Part shown: piece after piece, positions 16,370 through 25,389 of the stretch | Layout of the letters: every line of letters begins with the position of its first letter | How positions within the stretch are numbered: position 1 is the first letter of the stretch | Assembly (NCBI GenBank): GCA_964640725.1 | Contig: CAZXIJ010000025.1 | Coordinates: 1 to 61,342 of the forward strand | DNA: 61,342 nt | Direction: 5' to 3' | Source: CALHVX01 sp964640725 | GTDB lineage: Bacteria; Pseudomonadota; Gammaproteobacteria; Pseudomonadales; Azotimanducaceae | The notes under the pieces: model-generated | What the model saw: only the letters and a program-made list of their open reading frames with translations | Database searches by the model: none | Told to the model about the DNA's origin: nothing | Translations under genes and position numbers: made by a program

Positions 16370-17761
16370 TCAGTCGACCGCGATGCGCCGCAGCAGATCG
16401 ATCATGACTTCCGTTCCCTTGCGCACGTTCTGCACAGAGACCCGCTCGTTGTTGCCGTGCACGCCGCGGAACTCGTCCGGGCCGAAGACAAAGGGCGAGT
16501 AGCCGTAGCTGACGATGCCCAGATCGCGAAAAAAGTGGCTGTCCGTAAAGCCGCCGGCAACGGTGGGCACCACGCGGGCGCCGAAGGCGTTCTCGCTCAC
16601 CGCCTCGATGGCGCGAAACACTTCCGTATCGGCGCGGCTCACTGCAGGGGAGAAGCCCATCAGCTTCGTAAACTCGATGTTGTCGTCATTGACGATGGTC
16701 TTGAGCTGCGCCAGAAACTCATCAGGGTTCTGGTCCGGCAAGAGGCGGCAATCGAGCTCGGCAAAGACTTCTGCCGGCACGACGTTGATCTTGCTGCTGC
16801 CCTGCATGCGGGTAATCGAGCAGGTGTTCCGCAGCAGCGCGTGGGTCCAGGGATCTTCCATTTGCAGCGACAGCATAAAATCGCTGTCGCTGATCGCGGC
16901 CTCGGGGTTCGCCATCATGCCCTGCGCGTCTTCGTCACGGTAAGGCACCATGTCTTCGAGCATGGTCTTGACCGGTGGCACCAGCCGCGGCTTGAAGTTG
17001 GTCTGGGCGATGCGATGCGTGGCCCGGACCAGGCGCGTCACCGCCGTTTCGACCTGCGGCGCGGAGCCGTGACCAGGTCGCCCGTACGCGGTCAGCCGCA
17101 GCCACAGGGGGACCTTCTGCGTGACTTCGACCATGACAGCAGTTTGCTCGCCAAAGCGACGACCAGACCCGCCCTCGTTCAGCACGTACCCGACTTTCTT
17201 GAACAGCTCCGGCCGTTCCTCGACCAGCCAGCCGGCCCCGAACATGCCGCCCGCTTCTTCGTCTGCGGTCGCGACGAACCAGACATCACGGTTCAGGCGC
17301 GCGCCGCTCTCCTTCAGGGCGAGAAAGGCCTGCAGGTGCACCATGCCGAGGCCCTTGGTATCGATGGCGCCGCGGCCGTAGACGAAGCCGTCAGCCACGT
17401 CGCCGGACAACGGCTCGAAGTCCCAGAACTTGCGGTTGGCGGGCACCACGTCAATGTGATGCAGCAGCACCAGCCCCGGTTTCCTGCCGCCCTTGAGACG
17501 CGCCCAGATATTGCCGCGCCCGGGCGCTGATTCCGCTGTCTCGAAGGGAATGCCCGCATCTTCCAGCAACTCGCCCAGGAACTTCGCGCCGCGGACCTCG
17601 TTGCCCGGCGGGTTCACGGTGTCAATTTGCACGTAACGGGACAGCCGCTCGACGGCCTGCTCGCCGTAGTCAGCGGCGACCGGCTCGGCGCCCTGAGCGC
17701 CTCCGGCTGCGAAGCAGAGCGCGACGGCGCCCAGGGCGGATTTGATGGTTGGTGATGGCAT
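16370..17761 (-). CDS. M20-family metallopeptidase, exported
   Basis: A zinc aminoacylase/carboxypeptidase-type enzyme of 463 aa. The signal peptide runs to about 25 (AAGGAQGAEP). Metal-site residues appear in order: HHIDVVP (His102, Asp104), GRGAIDTKG (bridging Asp134), and TADEEAGG (catalytic Glu168, ligand Glu169), with the C-terminal His in GGFTDSHFFRD. The dimerisation lid region lies at about 200-310. It probably hydrolyses N-acyl amino acids or dipeptides in the periplasm, similar to the PM20D1/CPG2 group. It stands before a GNAT gene on the same strand (77 bases apart). Confidence 0.88.
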   Translation of the reverse strand: MPSPTIKSALGAVALCFAAGGAQGAEPVAADYGEQAVERLSRYVQIDTVNPPGNEVRGAKFLGELLEDAGIPFETAESAPGRGNIWARLKGGRKPGLVLLHHIDVVPANRKFWDFEPLSGDVADGFVYGRGAIDTKGLGMVHLQAFLALKESGARLNRDVWFVATADEEAGGMFGAGWLVEERPELFKKVGYVLNEGGSGRRFGEQTAVMVEVTQKVPLWLRLTAYGRPGHGSAPQVETAVTRLVRATHRIAQTNFKPRLVPPVKTMLEDMVPYRDEDAQGMMANPEAAISDSDFMLSLQMEDPWTHALLRNTCSITRMQGSSKINVVPAEVFAELDCRLLPDQNPDEFLAQLKTIVNDDNIEFTKLMGFSPAVSRADTEVFRAIEAVSENAFGARVVPTVAGGFTDSHFFRDLGIVSYGYSPFVFGPDEFRGVHGNNERVSVQNVRKGTEVMIDLLRRIAVD

Positions 17762-17838
17762 TGTCGTGTTCCTGAACCGTTGCCTGGAGTGTTCCGCATC
17801 GGCCGGCTCAGCACAACGCGCGCGCCTGAGCGCGTCGT

Positions 17839-18390
17839 CTACAGCGGCTTTTCCATCTTGATGACCAGGCTTGCCTCGCCGTTGTCGCCCACAGCTTCGA
17901 TGCGGCTGAGCTCGACATAGCCGCGAGCCCGGTAAAGCGGCTCGCCAGGAACCGTGGAGCCCAGCTGAATCGTCCTGAACCCCGCTGCTCGTGCAGCCTG
18001 CTCCCCCAGATCTAGCAGCAACGTGCCGATCCCGCGGCGTGTCCAGTCAGGGTGCGTGTACATCGCCCGGATCCGCGCGGGCTCGGTCGCCGGGTCGCTG
18101 AGCGCATCGTCGCGCCCCGCTGTATGGTCGCCGCCGTACAGCGTGCGTCGCCTGCCCCAGCCGCCACAGCCCACGAGCACCCGCTCGCCGGGCTGCTGCA
18201 CTTCGATCAGAAAGTAGGTGCCATCATCGATCAGGGTACGATCCACCCCCATCGATTCTTTCGCAGCCTCGATCTGCGCCGGGGACAGGAAGGCTTTCAT
18301 GTTCTCTTCGATCGCGGCCTGCATGAGGGCGATGATCGCAGGGATATCCTCTGGGCCCGCGATGCGGTGCGTCAGGGTCAGATCAGACAT
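17839..18390 (-). CDS. GNAT-family N-acetyltransferase
   Basis: An acyl-CoA-dependent acetyltransferase of 183 aa. The acetyl-CoA pyrophosphate loop is in WTRRGIGTLLLDLGEQAARAAG, preceded by the strand ARIRAMYTHPD, and the terminal beta-bulge region includes PLYRARGYVELSR. The start at MSDLTLTH is preferred because it begins the first GNAT strand; a longer frame to 18423 adds eleven non-conserved residues. The acceptor is unknown. Confidence 0.82.
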   Translation of the reverse strand: MSDLTLTHRIAGPEDIPAIIALMQAAIEENMKAFLSPAQIEAAKESMGVDRTLIDDGTYFLIEVQQPGERVLVGCGGWGRRRTLYGGDHTAGRDDALSDPATEPARIRAMYTHPDWTRRGIGTLLLDLGEQAARAAGFRTIQLGSTVPGEPLYRARGYVELSRIEAVGDNGEASLVIKMEKPL

Positions 18391-18437
18391 CCCGCTATGA
18401 TACTGAAACGGTCTGTCGCGCATACGGTTTCAGCCAC

Positions 18438-20672
18438 TCAAGGACAACCGCCAAGCCCTGAGATCCAGTCCCGGATCAGGGCGACGCCGTCCGTGTCGAC
18501 CTGCGACGAGCCAATCGGCGGCATGGCATCCGCGTCGCGCCGGTTCATGCGCGCGAGCAGCGTGGAGCGATCTGGCGCGCCGGGCGCAACGACGCGGGCG
18601 TTCGCGATGCCCAGATCACCGTTCTGCGGCACCGTCTCACAGCTACCGGTGGCATTCAGCGCCGTGTCGTAGCGCAGGTCCAAATCAGCGCCCGTGGGCC
18701 CGCCGGGTTGGTGGCAGGAGGCACAGTTAACGTGCAGATAGGCCCGCGCTCGATCCGTCAGGGAAGCGCTCCCGTCGGCAGGATCCGCCAGTGCGGCGAG
18801 GGTATCTGCATCGACCCCGAGCGCCGGCCGCAAGAAACCAATCCCGCTCAGCGTCTCCAGCTGGTTTGCGGTTGTGCCGGTACTCGGATAGGTCAAATCG
18901 CCATTCAGCTGTGCTGCCTCGGCACCGAGCACGAAACCAGCGGCCTCGGTATGGCAGTCCAGGCACTCGCTCTCGCTGGGATAGATCCATTGCGTGCCGC
19001 CGACGTCCCGAACTTTGCCGCCGCGGACGCGGGTCGCGCCCTGCTCGGCGTCATCCCACTCGTAACTGTAGCCAGCCCAGGCGCCGTCCGGGTGCCGCAT
19101 AAAGAGCCGTGTTTCCACCAGCTGGCCGCTCAATCGAAAGTGCTTGAGGAAGACGCTGCCGGTTGGATAGGTCCAGGCGCGATTATCGGCAGTATCGATT
19201 TGCGCACCGTTCGGCAAGGCCAGCCAACGCGCCTTGTCGGCGCCGTCGGCCCAGAACGGTGCGTTGGGCTGGTAGGGCAGCGCGCCGGGGGACGGTATCG
19301 CAGGGTCCGCGGCATCAAAGCAGCCGGTCTGGGACAGATCGTCTGGCACCGAGTCCTGACGGATACCGCCGTCGGCACTGAACCGCAGGATGCGCCCCTC
19401 GGCAATCGTGAGCACATACACCTCGCCGTCGCGCCCCTGCGAGAAGCCAGCAACGTTCGTGTCCAGGTCGGCAAGCTCGGCCCGCTCGTAGCCGGTGCCG
19501 TTGCGGGTGAGGGACCACACCCGGCCGCTGACAAAGTCGCCAAACAGGTAGCGGCCGACGAGGTCGGGCACCGCGGTACCCCGATACACGTAGCCGCCCG
19601 TGACCGAGCGGTCGCCGGCGCTGCGATCGTAGTCGTGAATCGGCTCGACGAAGGTCTTGCCCGCGCAGCCGGTGTCGTCGAAGGGCTGAGTGCCTTCCCG
19701 GCAGCGCCAGCCATAGTTGCCGCCCTGCTCGATCAGATTGATTTCTTCCCGGGCTCCCTGACCGACATCGCCCACATAGAGCGCGCCGGTGTCGCTGTCG
19801 AAGCTCATGCGCCAGGGGTTACGCAGGCCGTAGGCATAGATCTCCGGACAGTCCGCCGCGTTGTCTTCCGGCCCACACTGCGCGTTTCCCGCAAAAGGGT
19901 TGCCTGCCGGGATCCTGTATCCGGGACTGGGAAACGCGATGCCGCGCACATTCAGACGCAAAACACTGCCAAGCAACCGCCTGGTGTTCTGGCTGTAATC
20001 AAAGGGATCGCCGCCACTGCCGCCGTCACCCAGGCTCCAGTAGAGCGCGCCGTCCGGCCCAAAGCCCAGGTCGCCGCCGTTGTGATTGGAAAAGGGCTGC
20101 GCCACCCGGAGCAGAATCTCTTCTGTGAAGCGGGCAGGCAAGCTGCTGTCGTCGGTGATCACCAGCCGGGACAGCCGGCTTTCGAAGCCACCGTCCTCCA
20201 CGGTGTAAGAAACGTAAAGCTCCCGGGTCGCTGGCCAATCAGGGTCCAGCGCGGCCGCCAGGAACCCGCCTTCGCCGCTGGCCGTGACCGTCAGGTCGAG
20301 GTAGCGCTCGCTGCTCGCGACATCCGCGCGGTCAGCAAAACGTTGCAGGCCGCCCTCCCGGAGCACCGCGTACCACTGACCGGGCTCGCCCGCGGCCTGC
20401 ACCAACTTCATCGGTGCGGGCAGGTCCGGCAGGTCAGGAAAGGCGTCCGTCAGCGCAAGGGACGTGGCGGTGAGAGGACGGGCAGGCGCCACACAGCTGG
20501 CATTGTCGGGTCGCGCTGCCAGCCCCACAGTTGCGCCCGCGGGTGGCGCAACGGCGGGCGGTGGCGCAACGGCTTGCGCCGGGGCGGAGGAACTTCCCCC
20601 ACCACCGCAACCGCTCAGCGCCTGCAAAGCCAGGATCAGAAGCACGCCGTACTGCAATCGGTGCATCGTCAT
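18438..20672 (-). CDS. Lipoprotein fusion: GSDH-type beta-propeller plus diheme cytochrome c domain
   Basis: This 744-aa protein starts with a lipoprotein signal (LQALSGCGGGG). Residues about 75-460 form a glucose/sorbosone-dehydrogenase propeller (GFLAAALDPDW, SNHNGGDLGFGPDGALYWSLGDGG, EIYAYGLRNPWRMSFD, GDVGQGAREEINLIEQGGNYGWRC split over several blades). The C-terminal quarter has two heme c sites, CLDCH (570-574) and CASCH (650-654), and a likely axial Met in DADAMPPIG (about 717). The layout resembles the HNE_0200/SO2930 family of diheme proteins. Inference: a periplasmic PQQ-type or PQQ-less sugar or alcohol oxidase passing electrons to its own cytochrome. The stop lies 47 bases from the GNAT start, so the two could share a transcript. 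Confidence 0.85.
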   Translation of the reverse strand: MTMHRLQYGVLLILALQALSGCGGGGSSSAPAQAVAPPPAVAPPAGATVGLAARPDNASCVAPARPLTATSLALTDAFPDLPDLPAPMKLVQAAGEPGQWYAVLREGGLQRFADRADVASSERYLDLTVTASGEGGFLAAALDPDWPATRELYVSYTVEDGGFESRLSRLVITDDSSLPARFTEEILLRVAQPFSNHNGGDLGFGPDGALYWSLGDGGSGGDPFDYSQNTRRLLGSVLRLNVRGIAFPSPGYRIPAGNPFAGNAQCGPEDNAADCPEIYAYGLRNPWRMSFDSDTGALYVGDVGQGAREEINLIEQGGNYGWRCREGTQPFDDTGCAGKTFVEPIHDYDRSAGDRSVTGGYVYRGTAVPDLVGRYLFGDFVSGRVWSLTRNGTGYERAELADLDTNVAGFSQGRDGEVYVLTIAEGRILRFSADGGIRQDSVPDDLSQTGCFDAADPAIPSPGALPYQPNAPFWADGADKARWLALPNGAQIDTADNRAWTYPTGSVFLKHFRLSGQLVETRLFMRHPDGAWAGYSYEWDDAEQGATRVRGGKVRDVGGTQWIYPSESECLDCHTEAAGFVLGAEAAQLNGDLTYPSTGTTANQLETLSGIGFLRPALGVDADTLAALADPADGSASLTDRARAYLHVNCASCHQPGGPTGADLDLRYDTALNATGSCETVPQNGDLGIANARVVAPGAPDRSTLLARMNRRDADAMPPIGSSQVDTDGVALIRDWISGLGGCP

Positions 20673-20755
20673 GCCTGCAGTGTGGACCAGTCAGTCAGGG
20701 GTTGCACGCGCAACATCGGTGAGCAAAAAAACTCACAGAGTGGTCGCCGCAATCG

Positions 20756-21643
20756 TCAGCTCAGCCCCGGAAAATCAGCGCGTAGCTGCCCCAGCACCAC
20801 GTCGGCAAGCTTCTTGAAGCCCGCTGGCGACGGATGAATTTCGTCCGCCCAGTCGGCTTCGCTCCCAGGCGTCAGCTGTCCGCGCAGCTCGATGATCTTG
20901 ACGGGCAGGTCAGCGCTCGACTGCAGGCGATGCAGTCGCTGCACAAACTGCTCGATCAGGTAGGCGACGATCGGTGCCCACTGATCTTCGGGCACGGCAG
21001 CATCGGCCAACGCCGGAAACATCCAGGGCCCGGTAAATTCGATACCCCCGAAAAAGGTGGCCGGTCGATCGGCCGGCCTGGCGATATCGTACGTGTGGAC
21101 GTAGACGGTTGCGTTCGGCGCCCGCAGCGCAATCGCCGCGCACACGCGCTCGAAGGCCTGCGCCACATCGGTGAGCAAGGCCTCGAGCAGGTCGAGATGC
21201 AGATAGCCTTCAATGCTCTGCGGCGCAGGATTTGCTTTGATCAGCGTCTTGAAAATCTTCTTTCCGAGCAGATCGTTCCCGCCTGCCGACAACAGCACCG
21301 CGCTGACCGCCGCGCCGTGCTCGTCCAGCACGCTTTCCAGCCGCGCCAGCTGCGAGCCGCCAAACATGTCTTGCGCGGTATCGCCGTTCGCGGCCATGCA
21401 GAGCGCGTTGACCTTGCCGGTACCCACCCAGTGTGCAAACAGCTGATCGACCAGATTGGCGTTGGGTCCGAACAGGAGCCACTCCCTGGGGTAGGCGAAC
21501 CAGGAGTCGCCCTCGACCACCCAGTTCAGGCGATCTTCGGATCGAGCAATCGCATCGAATGCGTGCCGGTGTTGCGTAACGCCAAGGCGACGCGCGCGGA
21601 TGCGTTCCCGGCGACGGCGACGCAGCTGCTCTCTTTGCGGCAT
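20756..21643 (-). CDS. SGNH/GDSL-type hydrolase family protein
   Basis: A 295-aa hydrolase-like protein with all four SGNH blocks: WVVEGDSWFAYP (catalytic Ser), a Gly in ANGDTAQDMFGGS, LLSAGGNDLLG (Asn), and DEIHPSPAGFKKLAD (Asp and His). No signal peptide is seen. The N-terminus is very Arg-rich (REQLRRRRRERIRARRLG). The ATG at 21643 has AAGGAC about six bases upstream, so it is preferred over a longer frame. Likely an esterase or lipase of unknown substrate. It is divergent from the thioesterase gene. Confidence 0.82.
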   Translation of the reverse strand: MPQREQLRRRRRERIRARRLGVTQHRHAFDAIARSEDRLNWVVEGDSWFAYPREWLLFGPNANLVDQLFAHWVGTGKVNALCMAANGDTAQDMFGGSQLARLESVLDEHGAAVSAVLLSAGGNDLLGKKIFKTLIKANPAPQSIEGYLHLDLLEALLTDVAQAFERVCAAIALRAPNATVYVHTYDIARPADRPATFFGGIEFTGPWMFPALADAAVPEDQWAPIVAYLIEQFVQRLHRLQSSADLPVKIIELRGQLTPGSEADWADEIHPSPAGFKKLADVVLGQLRADFPGLS

Positions 21644-21737
21644 GAAAAGTCCTTTTACGGCGCTAGCATTCGCGCCGCGCAATGGGTCAGCGCGGTGCTC
21701 TGGCCTATAATGCCAGAGCGCCCAACAAGGAACCGCC

Positions 21738-22550
21738 GTGCCCTCCTCCCGTGACTATCTCGACCTGCAGCCTGGCCCCGGCGCCGCAGGCAGAAGCTGG
21801 CAGCTGCCCCTCGCGCCGCGCTTTACCGGGGGCCGCGGCTCGCTCTTTGGCGGCGTCGGGCTGGCGGCAGGCATAGACGCCATGGCCCGAGCCGCCGACA
21901 AGCCTGTGATCTGGGCCACCGGCCACTATTTGTCGCTCACGCAAACCGGCGAGGTGATCGACCTGGACGTCCAGCTGCCCGCCGTGGGCCGCACGGTCAC
22001 CCAGGGGCGAGTGGTCGGCCATGTGGGCGAGCGCGAAGTGATCACGGTCATTGGTGCGCTTGGCGCCAAGCCGCAGCCGGTGGGCGGAACCTGGGTCGAC
22101 CATCCCCGGGACGTGCCGCCGCCGGAAGATTGCGATCCTGTTGACCGGCCCGGGGACAGCGGCGACAGCCTGCACCGCCACAGCGAAATCCGTCTGGCCC
22201 GGGGCATGTTCGGCTTTTCGGGTCAGGGGAAACCCAATACGGAAAGCGGCCGCTCGCTGCTCTGGGCGCGGATGCTGAACATGAAGCAGGATGACGGCGC
22301 CCTGGCGGTGATTGCCGACTTTGGCCCCTCGGTGCTGGGCAACGCCCTCGGCCGCCCGATGTTCTGCACCAGCCTCGACAACACGATCCGCTACGGCGAG
22401 CTGGTCGACACGGACTGGGTGCTCTGTGACAACCGCATGGAGTACGTCGGCAACGGCTTCGGCTACGGCACCATTCACCTGTGGAGCCAGGATCGAACGC
22501 TGCTGGCCACGGCCAGCCAGTCCATGATCGTGCGGATCCCCGAGGCCTGA
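21738..22550 (+). CDS. Double-hotdog acyl-CoA thioesterase-like protein
   Basis: A 270-aa protein with two hotdog halves, about 25-115 and about 160-265. The first contains FTGGRGSLFGGVGLAAGIDA, and the second ends with YGTIHLWSQDRTLLATASQS, which matches the TesB/type II acyl-CoA thioesterase end (LWxxxGxLxAxxxQ). It probably hydrolyses acyl-CoA in the cytoplasm. The GTG start follows AAGGAA by six bases. A coq7 gene follows 47 bases downstream. Confidence 0.8.
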   Translation: MPSSRDYLDLQPGPGAAGRSWQLPLAPRFTGGRGSLFGGVGLAAGIDAMARAADKPVIWATGHYLSLTQTGEVIDLDVQLPAVGRTVTQGRVVGHVGEREVITVIGALGAKPQPVGGTWVDHPRDVPPPEDCDPVDRPGDSGDSLHRHSEIRLARGMFGFSGQGKPNTESGRSLLWARMLNMKQDDGALAVIADFGPSVLGNALGRPMFCTSLDNTIRYGELVDTDWVLCDNRMEYVGNGFGYGTIHLWSQDRTLLATASQSMIVRIPEA

Positions 22551-22597
22551 CCGCGGCCTTGATGCCTGAATGACTCAGGCTACCGGACCATGCGCGG

Positions 22598-23170
22598 ATG
22601 AACACATCCATCCCGACAACTCCGGCAGGCACCCTGCCGCCCTTCACCGACCTCGGCCTGTCCCGGAGCGAGCGCGCTGAGCTGCGCTCCGACCATGCCG
22701 GGGAAGCGGGGGCCGTCGCCATCTACGAGGGGATCCTGCGCGTCACCCTGCAACCGGAGGTCCGACGCTTTGCGCTCGCCCACCTGCACACCGAACGCGC
22801 GCATCTGGCGTTCTTTGAGCGCTGGCTCCCGGCGGCGGAGCGCAGCCGGCTGCTGCCGATCTGGCGACTTTCCGGCTGGTTGCTGGGGGCCCTGCCGGCG
22901 CTGCTGGGCCCGCGCTGGGTGTTCGCGACCATCGACGCGGTCGAGACCTTTGTCGTGCAGCACTACCAGGCGCAGCTCAACGGCTTCGATCGCAGCAGCA
23001 TCGGTCGTCAAACCCTGCTGGCGCAGCTGGCACACTTTCAGTCCGAGGAGGACGACCATCGAGTGGATGCGGTCAGCCGGGCAGGCGCGCCGGGCCGCGT
23101 GCTGCGCGGCTGGCAGTGGCTGGTCGGTCGCGGTTCAGCGCTGGCTGTGAAAGCCGCGAAACGGATTTAA
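22598..23170 (+). CDS. coq7: Demethoxyubiquinone hydroxylase (Coq7)
   Basis: A carboxylate-bridged diiron protein of 190 aa that hydroxylates 2-polyprenyl-3-methyl-6-methoxy-1,4-benzoquinol in ubiquinone synthesis. The ligand pattern is complete: Glu in HAGEAGAVAIYEGIL, ExxH in ERAHLAFFE, Glu in VETFVVQHYQAQL, and ExxH in FQSEEDDHRVDA. The hydrophobic segment LSGWLLGALPALLG gives membrane association. A possible amine-oxidase remnant starts immediately after its stop, so a deletion may have occurred here. Confidence 0.92.
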   Translation: MNTSIPTTPAGTLPPFTDLGLSRSERAELRSDHAGEAGAVAIYEGILRVTLQPEVRRFALAHLHTERAHLAFFERWLPAAERSRLLPIWRLSGWLLGALPALLGPRWVFATIDAVETFVVQHYQAQLNGFDRSSIGRQTLLAQLAHFQSEEDDHRVDAVSRAGAPGRVLRGWQWLVGRGSALAVKAAKRI

Positions 23171-23171
23171 C

Positions 23172-23546
23172 GAACCGCCCCTGCCTGAACGTCAGAGCGA
23201 GGCCATTGCCAACCTGACGTACAGCACCACAACGCAGGTGCTCTGCGCTGTCGAGGCGCCCTACTGGGAACAGGACGGCCTGCCGCCCTCCATGTGGACC
23301 GATCGGGGTTTCGGCCAGCTGTGCGCCTATCCCTTTGGCGCAAACGGCGAGATTACCTCCGCCGCCTTCTGGATGATGGGCGCCGACGCGCTTGCTGCTG
23401 ATCGGCTATCGGACGCAGCGCTGACGGAGCGCTGCCTGCAGGAGCTGCGTGCCTTGAGACCGCGGGCCGCCGACGCGCTGCGGCCCTTGCGCGTCATCTC
23501 CTGGCAGCGCGCGGCGACCGCGATGCTGCTCCAGGTACTGGGGTGA
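23172..23546 (+). pseudogene. Remnant of a flavin amine oxidase
   Basis: The frame reads EPPLPERQSEAIANLTYSTT, then QVLCAVEAPYWEQDG, then LPPSMWTDRGFGQLCAYPF. This is the substrate/FAD-domain sequence found about two thirds along monoamine-oxidase-like flavoproteins (PPLPxxQxxAIxxLxY and FWxxDGLPxSxWTD). The N-terminal FAD-binding fold and the C-terminal GE(H/N)TS region are absent. The frame is open from the last codons of coq7 and stops early after LLQVLG. A GTG at 23238 could start a 102-aa peptide, but the homology begins upstream of it, so it is best called a pseudogene. Confidence 0.7.
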
Positions 23547-23737
23547 CAGTCAGTGACTCGATACTTCCCCTCGCACAGAGCAAGACTGGCTGAGGGTCCT
23601 AGGGCAAGGGGTACGCATCGCTTTCGGCAAAACGCCGATCGCCTTCCGTCATTGCTCGGGCACAATCGCCCGGTGTCTTGCCGCCGTTGCGGTGGTCTTT
23701 GCATGGGCCGGCCATGCGGGGTACCCGGGCGGGCTTG

Positions 23738-23917
23738 CTAGCCCAGGTCAGCGCAGCGGTAGGCGGTGAAGCTCTGCTCGCCGTCCTTCGGCCGGCCGTG
23801 CTGGACCAGGTTCGTTGCCCCCAGGCCGGCAGCGTTGTTGCGGGCCAGCGTGTAGAGCTCTTCCTGCACCTTCGCTTCGCCGGTGCAGCGTTCGCAAAAA
23901 TTGCGGCGATTCGGCAC
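23738..23917 (-). CDS. Small Cys-containing protein, 59 aa
   Basis: The GTG frame gives PNRRNFCERCTGEAKVQEEL, then YTLARNNAAGLGATNLVQHG, then a tail with SFTAYRCADLG. The CxxC near the N-terminus and third Cys near the end suggest a metal-binding or redox knuckle. An in-frame TGA lies upstream, so GTG at 23917 is the only plausible start; the ribosome site is weak. It is 71 bases downstream of the Rieske oxygenase stop on the same strand, suggesting co-transcription. No family is recognised. Confidence 0.45.
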   Translation of the reverse strand: MPNRRNFCERCTGEAKVQEELYTLARNNAAGLGATNLVQHGRPKDGEQSFTAYRCADLG

Positions 23918-23988
23918 AGACTGGCGAGTCGCCTGTCGACCTCGTCGGTATGCCCTGCCATGTTCAGTTTCGGTTCAGGGTGGCGCCC

Positions 23989-25362
23989 CTAACCCGGCAG
24001 TCGACCCTCAATGTAGTCATCGATCAATTCGTGATAGCGCCGAATGCGCTTTTCCTGATTGGCCAGGTAGACGCCTTTAAACCCGCGGGAACGGAATCCC
24101 CGCTGCTGCGTCACGAACACCGCGACGTCTTCTTCAATCGCGGGACCGATGGAGTCCTCAGGGTACGACAGCAGCTTAACGTCGACCTCACCGGTATCGG
24201 GGTTTGCGTCGTCCAGGCTGCCTTCCATGCCGGCCCGGTTGGTCAGGGGCGCATCCAGCGATGCTGGACTGGAGTACCACCAGTTGTCGAACAGGCACTG
24301 CCCCGGATCGTCCGGGTGCGGTCGGGCCCGCAGAAAATGAAAGCCATCGGCCCACAGCGACACCGCGAAATTCGGGAACAGCGTGTAGTGAAAGGCGTCG
24401 GTCAGCTGCTCCGCCGGCACTTTGCCGTAGTGCGTGTAGCCGCGCTCGGGACCCAGCGTGCGCTTCGCTTCCTGCAGCGCTTCGCGCGTGTCTTCCGGCC
24501 GGCCCTTGTACGCCGCTGGATCGATACCCCAGTACTGCAGCAGGCCTGCCAGCGGCTCGATGATATTGCCGTCCGCATCGGTCTGGCCCGCCCCGTAGCC
24601 GCCCTTCATGACCATGCGGTTATGGCCCTCGTTCGCCAGGTCGAAGCGCGTCTCTTTGTAGTAGGTGTTGATATTGCCGCGGATCGCCTTGCGATCCGTG
24701 CTGGGCGTTGCCCCCATGTGTACCGTCGGCACGTGATAGGACTCGTTAAAGTTGTCGAGCACCACCTTCCAGTTGCAGGGTAGCCACATGGAGTGCGCCA
24801 TGGTGCGCTTCCACGTGTGCACCTCCCGGGCGTTCCACTCGTCCCAGATCGGGCCCAGGTATTCCTTCAGCGGCTTCGCCTCCGGGTCCATATTGACCCA
24901 GACAAAGCCGGCGAAGGTTTCGCAGGCAAGCTCGACCAACCGCACCTTGCCGCAGGGGTTCCCCTGCGGAAAATCGTCCCGATCCGGCGCGAAATTGAGC
25001 TCGCCGTCGGGCGTGAAAGCCCAGCTGTGGTATTTACAGACAAAGCGACTGCGGACGTGACCGCGAGACTCGCTAACCAGCGGGTTGGCCCGGTGCTGAC
25101 AGACGTTGTAAAACGCCTTTACGCCGCCATCGGCCTGGCGAACCATGAGCACCTCTTCCGGGCCGACGGGCTCCATCTGCCAGTCGTTGGCATTCGGGAT
25201 CTGGGCTTCCCGGCCCAGCAGGAGCCAGGTTTTGGTCCACATGCCTTCCCATTCTTTCTCGAAGAACGCTCGAGATGTGTAGCGATCGCCTGGAATCGTG
25301 TGGCCGCGAGTCTCCTGATCGGGCCAGGCGTCGAGTTCGTTGAGCAGCTTGATTTCCGCCAT
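23989..25362 (-). CDS. Rieske non-heme iron oxygenase, large subunit
   Basis: An aromatic-ring-hydroxylating-type dioxygenase alpha subunit of 457 aa. The [2Fe-2S] Rieske cluster ligands are CQH (Cys88, His90) and CKYH (Cys109, His112). The mononuclear iron site is in NFNESYHVPTVH (His210, His215), with a downstream Asp expected. No small beta subunit, ferredoxin or reductase gene is nearby, so partners must be encoded elsewhere. The upstream region carries three spaced TACAG/CTGTA half-sites, suggesting a dedicated repressor or activator. Substrate unknown. Confidence 0.9.
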   Translation of the reverse strand: MAEIKLLNELDAWPDQETRGHTIPGDRYTSRAFFEKEWEGMWTKTWLLLGREAQIPNANDWQMEPVGPEEVLMVRQADGGVKAFYNVCQHRANPLVSESRGHVRSRFVCKYHSWAFTPDGELNFAPDRDDFPQGNPCGKVRLVELACETFAGFVWVNMDPEAKPLKEYLGPIWDEWNAREVHTWKRTMAHSMWLPCNWKVVLDNFNESYHVPTVHMGATPSTDRKAIRGNINTYYKETRFDLANEGHNRMVMKGGYGAGQTDADGNIIEPLAGLLQYWGIDPAAYKGRPEDTREALQEAKRTLGPERGYTHYGKVPAEQLTDAFHYTLFPNFAVSLWADGFHFLRARPHPDDPGQCLFDNWWYSSPASLDAPLTNRAGMEGSLDDANPDTGEVDVKLLSYPEDSIGPAIEEDVAVFVTQQRGFRSRGFKGVYLANQEKRIRRYHELIDDYIEGRLPG

Positions 25363-25389
25363 CGGGGTCCACCTGAGCTCTGAAGAGTC

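Noticed and set aside
23238..23546. A functional 102-aa protein from a GTG start
   Set aside because: Homology to amine oxidases starts upstream of this codon, so it is a remnant, not a designed small gene.
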